From Anaerobaca lacustris (GTDB lineage: Bacteria > Planctomycetota > Phycisphaerae > Sedimentisphaerales > Anaerobacaceae), in assembly GCF_030012215.1 (NCBI RefSeq), contig NZ_JASCXX010000027.1:1-64000 (forward strand): a stretch of DNA of 64,000 nt. The letters run 5' to 3'. Shown here piece after piece: positions 15,621 through 24,220 of this stretch (position 1 is the stretch's first letter; each line of letters begins with the position of its first letter). Made by a program: the position numbers and the translations under genes. A model generated the notes under the pieces. The model was given only the letters and a program-made list of their open reading frames with translations, had not been told where the DNA came from and did no database searches.

Positions 15621-17405
15621 TCAGCTCTGGGACTGGTCGAGGATCAGGTCCTTGACCTTCTGGCTGGGCAGGTTCAGGGCGCCGTAGGCGGCGGCGGCGG
15701 CGGCCCGCAGATCGGGATCGGTCTCGTCGGAACCGGTCAGCTCGTAGATCTGATTGACGGCCGGGTCGGGCAGGAGACTGCCGTGGAGCTTGGCCGAGTT
15801 GGCCAGCGAGGCAAAGGCCTCGATCCGCACGTCCATCTCGTACTCGTCGCTCAGCGCGGCCTCGGCAATGGCCCGCTGGGCGTCGGGACTGCTCAGATAA
15901 GCCAGCGTCCGGGACGCGAGGACCTGGAGGTCGTGATTCTGGCCCTTGGTCGCGGCGATCAGAGCCGATTGCGCCAGGGAAAGGTCGATCACCGGATTGC
16001 GGCTGACGCCCACTTTCAGCAGGGCCTCAACCGCTCGCATCGCGTATTCCTCCGCCAGTTCGGGGGTCCAGGCGCCGGCGACGGCCTGGGGGCCGAGTGC
16101 CTCGGCGAGGTTCTGCACGACCAGGCGGCTCTCGTTGAAGGCCTGTCGCGGTCCGGCGTTGGCGATGGCGATGGCGGCTGTGTACCGCACCGCCCGATCC
16201 GAGAAGGACAAGGCCTGGAGCATGGGCTGGGCCGGGCCGACGGTGTAGAGCAGCGAGTTCTCGCCGGCGTTCGTCGCCAGGGCCTCGGCCGCTCCCAGGG
16301 CGACCGCCGCATTCTGATCGTTAAGACCGCGAAGCAGCGTCTGCTGGAGGTACTCGGGGCCGGCAGTCCTGGCGTAGGTCAGCGCCGAGGCGTGCTGAGG
16401 GCCGAAATATTCCGGCATGGGCAGGCCCGTCGCCTCGGCCTTGAAGAACGCCGCCAGCCACAGTCCAATCGAAAGGCCAAACTGCGGGTCGGCCTTAAGC
16501 GACCATTCGCAGCACCGCATCGCCATCAGTTCGTAGAAATACGCGCGGTCCACCTCTTCGCGGATCAGACGCTCGCCATCGGGGTCCCAGAACCAGATAT
16601 TGGCGAACGCCGGACCCTCCTGCGGGGCCAGCGACTCGTCCTGGTAGTAGTACTTCTCGGCCAGTTGGAAGAACATCGCCGCAGCGGAGGCATTGCTCAT
16701 CCGCGGGTCGATCTTCTGGACGCTCTGGGCCGCCAGATTGCGGAGTTCGACCGAGGTGTCCTTCTCCACCACGTATTTCAGGTACGGCAGCGCCTGCGGA
16801 TAGCCAATCTGCCCCAGCGCCCGGATGACCTCGGCCTTGACCGCGTCGTTGGACATCTGGAGCGCCGCTGTGAGGGGACGAATCGCGTTGCGGCCGATCT
16901 GAGGAAGCGCTTCGAGAAGGTTGTCCAGCTCATCGCGACGGGCCGGGTCGGCGATCGCATCGAGCATGAACGGGATCGCGTATTCGCCCGAGTCTCTCAG
17001 ACGCGAAATCGCGTTCATCTTCCCACGGATCGTCGTGCTCAGCCGGGCGATCTCCTCGACGATGACGTGCGGATCGGACCGAAGCTCGAAACGCCCCCGA
17101 TCGATCACACCCAAGAGCTGTTTGGCCAGCGACGCCAACTCGCTGTCACGCGACGTATCGACGACACGCATCGCCAGGTCGTACCCTTGGGGATTGGCCT
17201 GGCTCAGTTCGAGCAGCGCCACAGGGTCGGGACTGCCGTCGAGAATGGCCTGCGCATACCCTTTCGCCAAGTCGAGCCGCCCGATCTTGGAAAAATGGAG
17301 AAAGTCGTTCCAATCGTCGGCGAGGGTCCGCTGCTGTGCAAAACTCGTCCCTGCAATCAGACTTCCGATCAGAAAAACCACGGCAACGGTTCGTCCGTTC
17401 AACAT
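15621..17405 (-). CDS. exported HEAT-repeat protein
   Basis: The 594-aa protein has a signal peptide (residues 1-24, AVVFLIGSLIAGTSFA) followed by helical repeats of the HEAT/PBS-lyase type. Examples are IRPLTAALQMSNDAVKAEVIRALGQIGYPQALPYL and later AVALGAAEALATN, AVRYTAAIAIANAG and AQRAIAEAALSDEYEMDVRIEAFASLANS. Such repeats form protein-binding solenoids; no enzyme motif was seen. The ATG at 17405 follows GGGAGGCATCTCG and gives a proper signal peptide, while the longer frame upstream lacks one. It is a single gene convergent with the HNH-AP2 gene. It may act as a periplasmic scaffold; the partner is unknown. Confidence 0.75.
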   Translation of the reverse strand: MLNGRTVAVVFLIGSLIAGTSFAQQRTLADDWNDFLHFSKIGRLDLAKGYAQAILDGSPDPVALLELSQANPQGYDLAMRVVDTSRDSELASLAKQLLGVIDRGRFELRSDPHVIVEEIARLSTTIRGKMNAISRLRDSGEYAIPFMLDAIADPARRDELDNLLEALPQIGRNAIRPLTAALQMSNDAVKAEVIRALGQIGYPQALPYLKYVVEKDTSVELRNLAAQSVQKIDPRMSNASAAAMFFQLAEKYYYQDESLAPQEGPAFANIWFWDPDGERLIREEVDRAYFYELMAMRCCEWSLKADPQFGLSIGLWLAAFFKAEATGLPMPEYFGPQHASALTYARTAGPEYLQQTLLRGLNDQNAAVALGAAEALATNAGENSLLYTVGPAQPMLQALSFSDRAVRYTAAIAIANAGPRQAFNESRLVVQNLAEALGPQAVAGAWTPELAEEYAMRAVEALLKVGVSRNPVIDLSLAQSALIAATKGQNHDLQVLASRTLAYLSSPDAQRAIAEAALSDEYEMDVRIEAFASLANSAKLHGSLLPDPAVNQIYELTGSDETDPDLRAAAAAAYGALNLPSQKVKDLILDQSQS

Positions 17406-17960
17406 CGAGATGCCTCCCATACCCCTTGTGCCCAGATATAGGACCTGGCCCGGCTGCGGACAACGGGAAGACGCGTCAGGCAGACGCTTTCCTGCCGGTC
17501 TCCACAGTCGGGCGGTCCGTCCCTTTCGAAGGCGGTTACACCAACAAGCCACTGTATTATTCGGCCTCAATCCATTTCATCATAAGGCCAATTCGGCCTT
17601 CTGTCAACAAAAAACCCCTTTCCCAAGCTTCCCATTTCCATTGCATTGCCACTGGCAATGGCGAACGTTTTTCCTATCCGGCTCAAGTTGCAGAGGCACA
17701 ACCGGCTCACACACATGCCCTGCCAGGCGACAGGCCTGACAAGACGTCCTTGACCCCCAGAACCACGCCGGCACTCCTCACTGCCATCCCGGCTTGCAGG
17801 CCTTCGTGGCCGGCCAAAGCCGCAAATCCACGTGTTATTGGGACGTCCCGGGTGGTCTGAATCGCCCGACACAGCCACAGAAAGGGCCGGGGAACGCAGG
17901 ACACACGGCAATCTGCGGTATATTATAGGCGATAAAATAGCGAAGACAGGAAGGTTTTTC
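17406..17960. other. gene-free gap between HEAT gene and next surface gene
   Basis: No open frame here has a ribosome site or recognisable product. An AAGGCC-AATTC-GGCCTT palindrome lies at 17584-17600, in the region upstream of the minus-strand HEAT gene, where an operator would be expected. Confidence 0.4.
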
Positions 17961-17990
17961 TTGATGTCCCCCTATCGGACGTGGTATAAA
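17961..17990 (+). promoter_or_regulatory. possible sigma70 promoter of surface gene 18350
   Basis: TTGATG at 17961 and TATAAA at 17985 are separated by 18 bp, about 350 nt upstream of the start codon. Confidence 0.5.
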
Positions 17991-17997
17991 CACCTGT

Positions 17998-18349
17998 TGT
18001 GGCGTTCCAAGAAAACGATCCCGCAAGGGGATCGTTGGTGCAGAGAGAGTGAAATGTTAGGCAAGTGGGTAGAGTGGCAGCAATACCTTTGAACAGGGGC
18101 ACGTTCTCTGTGCTCCCGGACGGTTTCTCTCGTCCTTGCGACAAGGTTGTGCCGACACGCAAGAAGAAAGGAGGTGATCGCGCGGATTCTACTGTCTTCT
18201 CTCTGTGGCAAGACAGGACGGTTTCAACGTGTATGTGTGGCAAGGGCATGCCAAGATATTCGGAGAATCCCGGCGTGCCACTGGGGGAGCGAGTGTACGG
18301 GCATGTGCCCCGGCACAATGAAGTTGCGGTCATTTGAAGGAGGACGGTC
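17998..18349 (+). promoter_or_regulatory. long 5' leader of surface protein gene 18350
   Basis: The leader contains several hairpins, for example AACGATCC (18014-18021) with GGATCGTT (18029-18036), and CTGTCTT with AAGACAG near 18190-18216. A near-perfect anti-16S sequence AAGGAGGTGATC at 18169-18180 has no start codon downstream at useful spacing. The ribosome site in use is GAAGGAGGACGGTC, directly before 18350. The arrangement parallels the leaders at 2510 and 47717. Confidence 0.4.
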
Positions 18350-21300
18350 ATGTTCAAGAAGCTTACCTGGTTCACATTCCTATTGGTGGCCCTGAGTATG
18401 GCTACCGGCCTGGTATACGGGCAATCGGTCAACATCAATTTCCAGCCGGCGAGCAGCGAGGAGCCGAACGACTACCTGCCGGACACCGGTCTGCTCTTCG
18501 GCGATCGCGGCAATGGGTTCAGCTACGGCTGGGACCGTGACACTACGGCCGACACGCGCGATCGCAACAGCGCCAACGCACTCGATCAGCGGTACGACAC
18601 CGTGATGCACTTCTCCAAACAGGGTGATGCAACGTGGGAGATCGCCCTGATCGACGGGGAATACGATCTGTTCATCGTTTGCGGCGATCCCGGCTACACC
18701 GACCAGACCAACACGCTGGACATCGAAGGCACACTCGTCGTCGATCTCGACGGACAGTCGGCGGAGAACTACTTCGACGAGTTCGCCGTGACGGTCGAGG
18801 TGGTCGACGGCCGCCTGACGATCACGCCGGGCCCCGGCGCCAGCAACGCCAAAATCTGCTTCATCGACATCACATACGTCGGGCCGCCGAAGCAGGCCAC
18901 ACAGCCCACCCCGGCAGACGGCGCCACCGACCAGCTTTACGATGCGGTCGTCCTGGAGTGGACTCCGGGCCTCTACGCCGAACTGCACAACCTTTATTTG
19001 GGTACGAGCCTTGAAGAGGTCGCCGCCGCCGATATCGACGCCATCGTGATCGACGACGAGATCGACGTTATCGATGTCAATGACATTGTCGATGTCAACG
19101 ACATTGCCGATGCCAACGATGTCGCCGACGACGATATCGCTGATGACGTCGTCGACGACGTTACGAGCAGCGTTGTGGCCGTGGCACTGGAGACGGCCAG
19201 CTACGATCCGGGCCGGCTCGAACTCGGCCAGACGTACTACTGGCGCGTCGATGAGGTCAGCAGCGATCCCAATATCGGTGTGGTGCGGGGCGCGATCTGG
19301 AGCTTCACGGTCGAGTCGTTCAGCGTTCAGATCGTCAATGTCACGGCCAGCGCGTCCAGCTCCGAGAGCGCCGCGTTCGGACCGGAGAAAACCATCGACG
19401 GTTCCGGCCTCGATGAAAACGATCTGCACTCGGCCAGTGGAACCGCCATGTGGCTCAGCTCGGGTGCGGTCGACGAAGTGGTCTACATCGAATACGCCTT
19501 CGACAAGCCGTATCGCCTCGGCGAGGTCCAGGTCTGGAATTCGAACACCGCGATCGAGGCTTCCTACGGCTACGGCCTCAAGGACGTGACCATCGAGACC
19601 TCGGTCGACGGCAGCACGTGGACGGTCTTCGGCGACGTCGAGTTGGCCCAGGCCCCCGGCGCTCCCGGTTATGCCGCTGACAGCCTCGATATGGCGGGCA
19701 CCGTCGCGATGTACGTTCGCTTCGTGGCCAACAGCAACTGGGGCGGAGGGCTCAGGTACGGCCTGAGCGAAATCCGCTTCTTCGCGATTACGGCCCCGAT
19801 CGTCGCACAGAATCCGCAGCCGGCCGCAGGGACCGCTGAGGTGTCCGTCGATGCCACCCTGAGTTGGCGTCCCGGTCTGTACGCCGTCGCACACGAGCTG
19901 TACATCAGTAGCGACAAGGCTGCCGTCGAGAACGGCACGGCGTTCGTCGGCTCGACGGACGGCAGTAGCTTCAACGTTGCCACGCTGGGTCTGAACATCG
20001 GGACCACCTACTACTGGAAGGTCAACGCGGTCCACGACGCCAACGCTCCGGCGGCACAGGACGGCGACGTCTGGAGCTTCACAACGCAGCAGTATTTCGT
20101 GGTGGACAACTTCGAGAGCTACACCAGCGACGACCTCACGAAGACGTGGGTCGACAACTGGAAGAGAACCGTTGGCAAGACCAGCATCTACCCGTCGACC
20201 GGCAGTCCCGTGATCGACCAGGAGGTTGCCAACAGCGGCGATCAATCCGCGTTCCTGGCCTATGACAACGCCAAGTCGCCGTATCACGCCGAGTACTATC
20301 GGGCCGTTTCCGGTCGAACCAACTGGAAGGCCAACGGCGTCCAGAAGCTCGTGTTGTTCTTCCACGGCGATCCGGGCAACTTCGCCGGCGACAAGCTCTC
20401 CGTGACGATCAACGACAAGAGGGTCGTGTACAGCGGTGACTTGTCCAAGCCGTGGTGGAAGTCCTGGACCATCGACCTGGCCTCGCTGGGCGTCAACCTG
20501 CAGGACGTCAAGGGCATTTCGTTCGGCGTCGGCGACAACCCGCTGCCGGCCGGACGCAAGGGCAAGGTCTGGATCGACGACATCCGCCTGTATCGTGAGG
20601 CGCCGGCTCTGCCGAACCTCGTGGATGCGGCGGTCGCCGTCAACGAGAGCGAGGAATTCGCCGGCCAGTTCGACACCCTGCTGGCGGCATTGGGCAAGGC
20701 CGATCCGGCCATTCTCGAGGCCCTGTCGAGTGAGTCGGGCGCCTACACGGTGTTCGCGCCCACCGACGATGCGTTCGCCGCGATGGGCATCACAGCCGGC
20801 AACGTCGGCGGCGTGGACACGGGCGTGTTGAACGAGATCCTGCTGTACCACGCGGTCGCCGGCAAGCTGACGGAAAGCGACATCCTGGCGACCGGCGCGA
20901 TCGCGACGGTCCAGGGTGCATCGATCCGGCAGGCCGACGGCGTGCTGACCGATGCAGTCGGGCGTACGGTCAACCTCGTGGCAGTCGACGGCGTGGCCGC
21001 GAACGGCGTGATCCATGTCATCGACACGATGATGCTTCCGTACGAGATCCGCAACATCGTCGAGATGCTGACCCTGGTGAACGGCGCCGGCGACCTGGCC
21101 GGACAGCTCAATGGGATCATCGGCATCGTGCAGGGCGATCCGGCCCTGCTGGCACTGCTGACCGGCGCGGACGAGTACACCGTCTTCGCGCCGACGGACG
21201 CGGCCATCGACGTGCTGCGCGTCAACGCGGATGAGAACCTGCTGAAGTACCATATCGCGGCCGGCTCGTTGCTGGCGGCCGATGTCCTCGCTGCCGATGA

Positions 21301-21895
21301 GATCGAAATGCTCAACGGCGGCATGCTGACCCAGGCGGGCGGTGTCCTGATCGACGCCGCCGGACGGCAGGTGATGCTCCTGGCGACCGACGTAATTGCG
21401 GCCAACGGTGTCGTCCATGTCATTGACGCCGTGCTGCTGCCGGTGCCCGTCGTTGAGAGCGCCAGCCTCGAATTGATGGGCGGCGATCCGGCGGTCGAGC
21501 AGATGACGCCGGTAATTCTCGGTGAAAGCGACCTCTTCACGCTGAACTTGGATGCCGCCAAGACCACCTTCACGGCTACGACGCTGCGGATGAGCCTGTA
21601 CTACGAGGATGCCGATGGCGCGCCCGTGGTGGTGGCAACCGCCGACGTGGTGTTGAGCACCAAGATGCAGGAATACGCACTGGAGCTCAATGCTTACGAG
21701 GCGCCTGATGCGGTCGGCAAGACGATCGGCATCGCGTTGGAGAACCTCACCAAGTACGCCAGCGCAGGAATTGCCATCGACAACCTGCGTCTTGAAGGCC
21801 CGACGGCCGCTCCCGAACCCGAGCCGGAGCCGGAACCTGAGCCCGAGCCCGAGCCGGACGAAGAGCTGGAACTGGAGCTGGAAGAAGAGGCCTAA
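18350..21895 (+). CDS. secreted modular surface protein with malectin-like, F5/8C and two FAS1 domains
   Basis: The 1181-aa protein has a signal peptide (about 1-24, LVALSMATGLVYG). A malectin-like carbohydrate-binding domain spans about 25-185. An Fn3-like module (about 185-325) is interrupted by an acidic Asp/Val/Ile-rich insert at about 224-273. A discoidin F5/8C domain (about 327-480), a second Fn3-like module (about 485-582) and a jelly-roll-like region beginning NFESYTSDD (to about 750) follow. Two fasciclin FAS1 domains, each with TVFAPTD, lie at about 755-900 and 903-1033. A final beta domain ends in an acidic Pro-Glu tail (about 1152-1181). FAS1 domains mediate cell adhesion in many organisms, so an adhesive matrix role is likely. 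There is no anchor motif. The start is chosen from GAAGGAGGACGGTC before the ATG. Confidence 0.85.
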   Translation: MFKKLTWFTFLLVALSMATGLVYGQSVNINFQPASSEEPNDYLPDTGLLFGDRGNGFSYGWDRDTTADTRDRNSANALDQRYDTVMHFSKQGDATWEIALIDGEYDLFIVCGDPGYTDQTNTLDIEGTLVVDLDGQSAENYFDEFAVTVEVVDGRLTITPGPGASNAKICFIDITYVGPPKQATQPTPADGATDQLYDAVVLEWTPGLYAELHNLYLGTSLEEVAAADIDAIVIDDEIDVIDVNDIVDVNDIADANDVADDDIADDVVDDVTSSVVAVALETASYDPGRLELGQTYYWRVDEVSSDPNIGVVRGAIWSFTVESFSVQIVNVTASASSSESAAFGPEKTIDGSGLDENDLHSASGTAMWLSSGAVDEVVYIEYAFDKPYRLGEVQVWNSNTAIEASYGYGLKDVTIETSVDGSTWTVFGDVELAQAPGAPGYAADSLDMAGTVAMYVRFVANSNWGGGLRYGLSEIRFFAITAPIVAQNPQPAAGTAEVSVDATLSWRPGLYAVAHELYISSDKAAVENGTAFVGSTDGSSFNVATLGLNIGTTYYWKVNAVHDANAPAAQDGDVWSFTTQQYFVVDNFESYTSDDLTKTWVDNWKRTVGKTSIYPSTGSPVIDQEVANSGDQSAFLAYDNAKSPYHAEYYRAVSGRTNWKANGVQKLVLFFHGDPGNFAGDKLSVTINDKRVVYSGDLSKPWWKSWTIDLASLGVNLQDVKGISFGVGDNPLPAGRKGKVWIDDIRLYREAPALPNLVDAAVAVNESEEFAGQFDTLLAALGKADPAILEALSSESGAYTVFAPTDDAFAAMGITAGNVGGVDTGVLNEILLYHAVAGKLTESDILATGAIATVQGASIRQADGVLTDAVGRTVNLVAVDGVAANGVIHVIDTMMLPYEIRNIVEMLTLVNGAGDLAGQLNGIIGIVQGDPALLALLTGADEYTVFAPTDAAIDVLRVNADENLLKYHIAAGSLLAADVLAADEIEMLNGGMLTQAGGVLIDAAGRQVMLLATDVIAANGVVHVIDAVLLPVPVVESASLELMGGDPAVEQMTPVILGESDLFTLNLDAAKTTFTATTLRMSLYYEDADGAPVVVATADVVLSTKMQEYALELNAYEAPDAVGKTIGIALENLTKYASAGIAIDNLRLEGPTAAPEPEPEPEPEPEPEPDEELELELEEEA
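19040..19165. repeat. internal short repeat encoding the Asp-rich insert
   Basis: GA(C/T)GTCAA(C/T)GACATT-type units (GATGTCAATGACATTGTC, GATGTCAACGACATTGCC and degenerate forms) are repeated in frame. They encode D-V/I-N-D-I/V strings inside the first Fn3-like module, between the YLGTSLEEV and YYWRVDEV motifs that are adjacent in sister proteins. This suggests expansion by slippage. Confidence 0.65.
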
Positions 21896-21940
21896 AAGCA
21901 GGTGGTGGGAACACCCACCCTGTGCTCTGCAAGGTTATCG

Positions 21941-21980
21941 CGGGGTCCGTATCGATACGGTACGGGCCCCGTCTTCTTTT
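21941..21980 (+). terminator. rho-independent terminator after surface gene 18350
   Basis: CGGGGTCCGTA and TACGGGCCCCG pair with one mismatch around a 9-nt loop and are followed by TCTTCTTTT. Confidence 0.75.
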
Positions 21981-22099
21981 CTGCGCGCCGGCGGCAGAGA
22001 TAAGAAGGCGGCCAGCGCGATAGAGTCGGGAATCCCCTTTCTGTCTGTCGTGCGAGTCAGACAGTTGCGCAACAACCGAGGCCGCGCATTGTGGCTCGG

Positions 22100-22342
22100 T
22101 CAATGCTTGTAGTGCGGGTGCGTTTCCTTCGCCATGCCGCTGCCCATCGCGGCAAGCAACAGCAGCTCAGCCGCAATCAGCAGGTAGATGGGCCCCAGCA
22201 GAAGACTGCACACGATGGCAACCTCCCGCGTGGACCGGTCCCATGAGCCCTTCGCGCAGCACATCGCCGCGCCTTCCGTGCAGAAATAGGCCAGCACGGC
22301 CGAGAGGACCCACACGAGCACCAACACCAATACCACAGACAT
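22100..22342 (-). CDS. small two-helix membrane protein, function unknown
   Basis: This 80-aa protein begins MSVVLVLVLVWVLSAVLAYF (first membrane helix, with Cys residues after it). A polar loop containing CCAKGSWDRSTR follows, then a second long hydrophobic segment (VAIVCSLLLGPIYLLIAAELLLLA) and a His-rich tail. The ATG at 22342 has a GGGAGG ribosome site, and the longer frame upstream is rejected. It is a monocistronic gene of unknown role. The short hydrophobic design resembles small stress or envelope peptides, but no family was recognised. Confidence 0.5.
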   Translation of the reverse strand: MSVVLVLVLVWVLSAVLAYFCTEGAAMCCAKGSWDRSTREVAIVCSLLLGPIYLLIAAELLLLAAMGSGMAKETHPHYKH

Positions 22343-22508
22343 AGCCTTATCCTCCCGATAAGAGGATGATGACGGCTCGTTCAGGTGCCGGGTAAATGAT
22401 TCTACCACGAAATGCCAAAGATATCGCAACCACCTCTATTATACCACGACGTGCAGCAAGAAACCGTCTGCGCGCATTTTTTTCAGCAAAAGGTGAGAAA
22501 GTTTCCGC

Positions 22509-23969
22509 TCATCCGTCGCTGTAGCGACCGAATCGGAACGCCTCGACCGCAGGCCGCGTCCGCGCTTCGACCATGATCCGCTCGATTCGCGCCGCAATCT
22601 CCGGGTGCTCGGCCACGATGTTTCGCCGCTCGCCGATGTCGGTTTCCAGATCGTACAACTCCAGCGGCGCATTGGGGTTCTTCACAAGGCCCTGCTTGAT
22701 CCCCTTCCACCGGCCCATGCGTACGGCGAGTTGCCCGCCGTAGCCGGCGAAATCCCAGAACAGGTATTCCCGCCGCTCCTGCCCGGCCGGCCTTGAAAGC
22801 AGCACCGGCAGCAGGCTCATGCCGTCCGTCTCAGGTGGCCGCTCGACCCCGGCGACTTCCGCCAGCGTTGCCGGCACGTCATAATGCGCGGCCGGACAAT
22901 CGCTCAACGAGCCAGGTCGGATTTGCCCCGGCCAGCGCGCGATCATGGGCACGCGAATCCCGCCTTCATAGAGTGAGCCCTTCAGCCCCCGAAATGGCCC
23001 GACGCTCTCGAAGAACTCGTAGTCAACTTGCTCCTTCAGATGGCTGGTCCCATTGTCCGACGTGAAGAAGACAATCGTGTTGCGGTCCAAACCCTCCTGC
23101 CTGAGCAATTCCATCACACGTCCGACCTGCCGGTCAAGGAAACTGATCATCGCGGCGTAGCACGCCCTGGGCGTCGGGTGCGGCAGATACGACTTGCCCG
23201 TATACGGCGTCTCAGGCCAGCGGCCCTTGTACTGCGACAGGTCGGACTCCGGCACCTGCAAGGCCAGGTGCGGGATCACCGTGGGGTAATATGCGAAGAA
23301 CGGCCGGTCCTTGTTCTCGCGGATGAACGCCAGCAACTCGTCGGCAATCGCCTGCGGCGCGTAGCGATCGCCCGTGAGGCCCCGCGTATTGCCTTCGAGC
23401 GCCACCTGCCCACGGTCGCGGATCAGGTACTTCGGATACAGGTTGTGTGCGTGCCGCTGGCAGTTGTAGCCGAAGAAGCGGTCGAAGCCCTGATTCAGCG
23501 GGTCGCCCGTCGAGCCGACTTCGCCGAGGCCCCACTTGCCGAACGCGCCGGTGACGTAGCCCTGCCGCTTGAGCAGCTCGGCCACCGTCAGGGTCTGGGC
23601 CGGCAGCGGCAACTGCCCGCGAAAGCTGTCCCACTCGCCGACCTCGCTGTTGCTGCGGATATAGGCGTGCCCGCCGTGCCGGCCCGTCAGCAGATTGCAC
23701 CGAGCCGGGGCGCAGACGGCCGAGCCGCTGTAGTAATCGGTGAACCGCATCCCCTCGGCGGCCAGCCGGTCGATGTGGGGCGTTTCGATCTTCTTCTGCC
23801 CGTAGCAGCCCAGTTCCGCATAGCCCAGATCGTCGGCCATGATGAAGATGATGTTGGGCTTGCCCGGCGTCAGCCGCTCGCCGAACCCCCGCCCCGCGAC
23901 CGTCGGCCCTAGTGCCGCCGCCAATCCCATGGTCTTGAGGAAATCGCGCCGTTTGAGAACTCCATGCAT
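22509..23969 (-). CDS. Tat-exported sulfatase (arylsulfatase type)
   Basis: The 486-aa protein has a twin-arginine signal (LKRRDFLKTMGLAAALG) and the sulfatase core. This includes NIIFIMADDLGYAELGCYG with the metal-binding DD pair, the formylglycine motif CAPAR in SAVCAPARCNLLTGRH, TGAFGKWGLG with the conserved Lys, and FFTSDNG further on. The Cys of CAPAR would be converted to formylglycine by a maturase that is not in this window. It hydrolyses sulfate esters, probably on sulfated polysaccharides, outside the cytoplasm. Planctomycetes carry many such genes. The ATG at 23969 begins the Tat signal. It stands alone, so the polysaccharide target is not indicated by context. Confidence 0.9.
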   Translation of the reverse strand: MHGVLKRRDFLKTMGLAAALGPTVAGRGFGERLTPGKPNIIFIMADDLGYAELGCYGQKKIETPHIDRLAAEGMRFTDYYSGSAVCAPARCNLLTGRHGGHAYIRSNSEVGEWDSFRGQLPLPAQTLTVAELLKRQGYVTGAFGKWGLGEVGSTGDPLNQGFDRFFGYNCQRHAHNLYPKYLIRDRGQVALEGNTRGLTGDRYAPQAIADELLAFIRENKDRPFFAYYPTVIPHLALQVPESDLSQYKGRWPETPYTGKSYLPHPTPRACYAAMISFLDRQVGRVMELLRQEGLDRNTIVFFTSDNGTSHLKEQVDYEFFESVGPFRGLKGSLYEGGIRVPMIARWPGQIRPGSLSDCPAAHYDVPATLAEVAGVERPPETDGMSLLPVLLSRPAGQERREYLFWDFAGYGGQLAVRMGRWKGIKQGLVKNPNAPLELYDLETDIGERRNIVAEHPEIAARIERIMVEARTRPAVEAFRFGRYSDG

Positions 23970-24145
23970 CGTTGCACCGCCTTTCTGATCCGACGAGCCC
24001 CCTGCCCCCCCAGGACGCCGTCTATTGTACACGCTCCTGCCCGTCTGCGAAACGGCGCAGACTCCGCTTCTGCACCGGGACCAGGATACGGGGTTCATGG
24101 GCGCAGGCGTTGGAATCGGATGGCGTATTCGGATATGGTAGAGGC

Positions 24146-24175
24146 TTGGCTCCGTTGGGCTCCATCGTGTATACT
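24146..24175 (+). promoter_or_regulatory. sigma70-type promoter of the TraB-family gene
   Basis: TTGGCT at 24146 and TATACT at 24170 are separated by 18 bp, about 46 bp before the start codon. Confidence 0.6.
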
Positions 24176-24220
24176 TCCGGGTCGATACGGCACGAAACGA
24201 ACCCGAATTGAAAGCCCAGG

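Noticed and set aside
18380-21418. Very long antisense frame of about 1000 codons across surface gene 18350
   Set aside because: Antisense frames of this kind arise from GC-rich codon bias. No family was recognised, and the plus-strand protein has clear domains.
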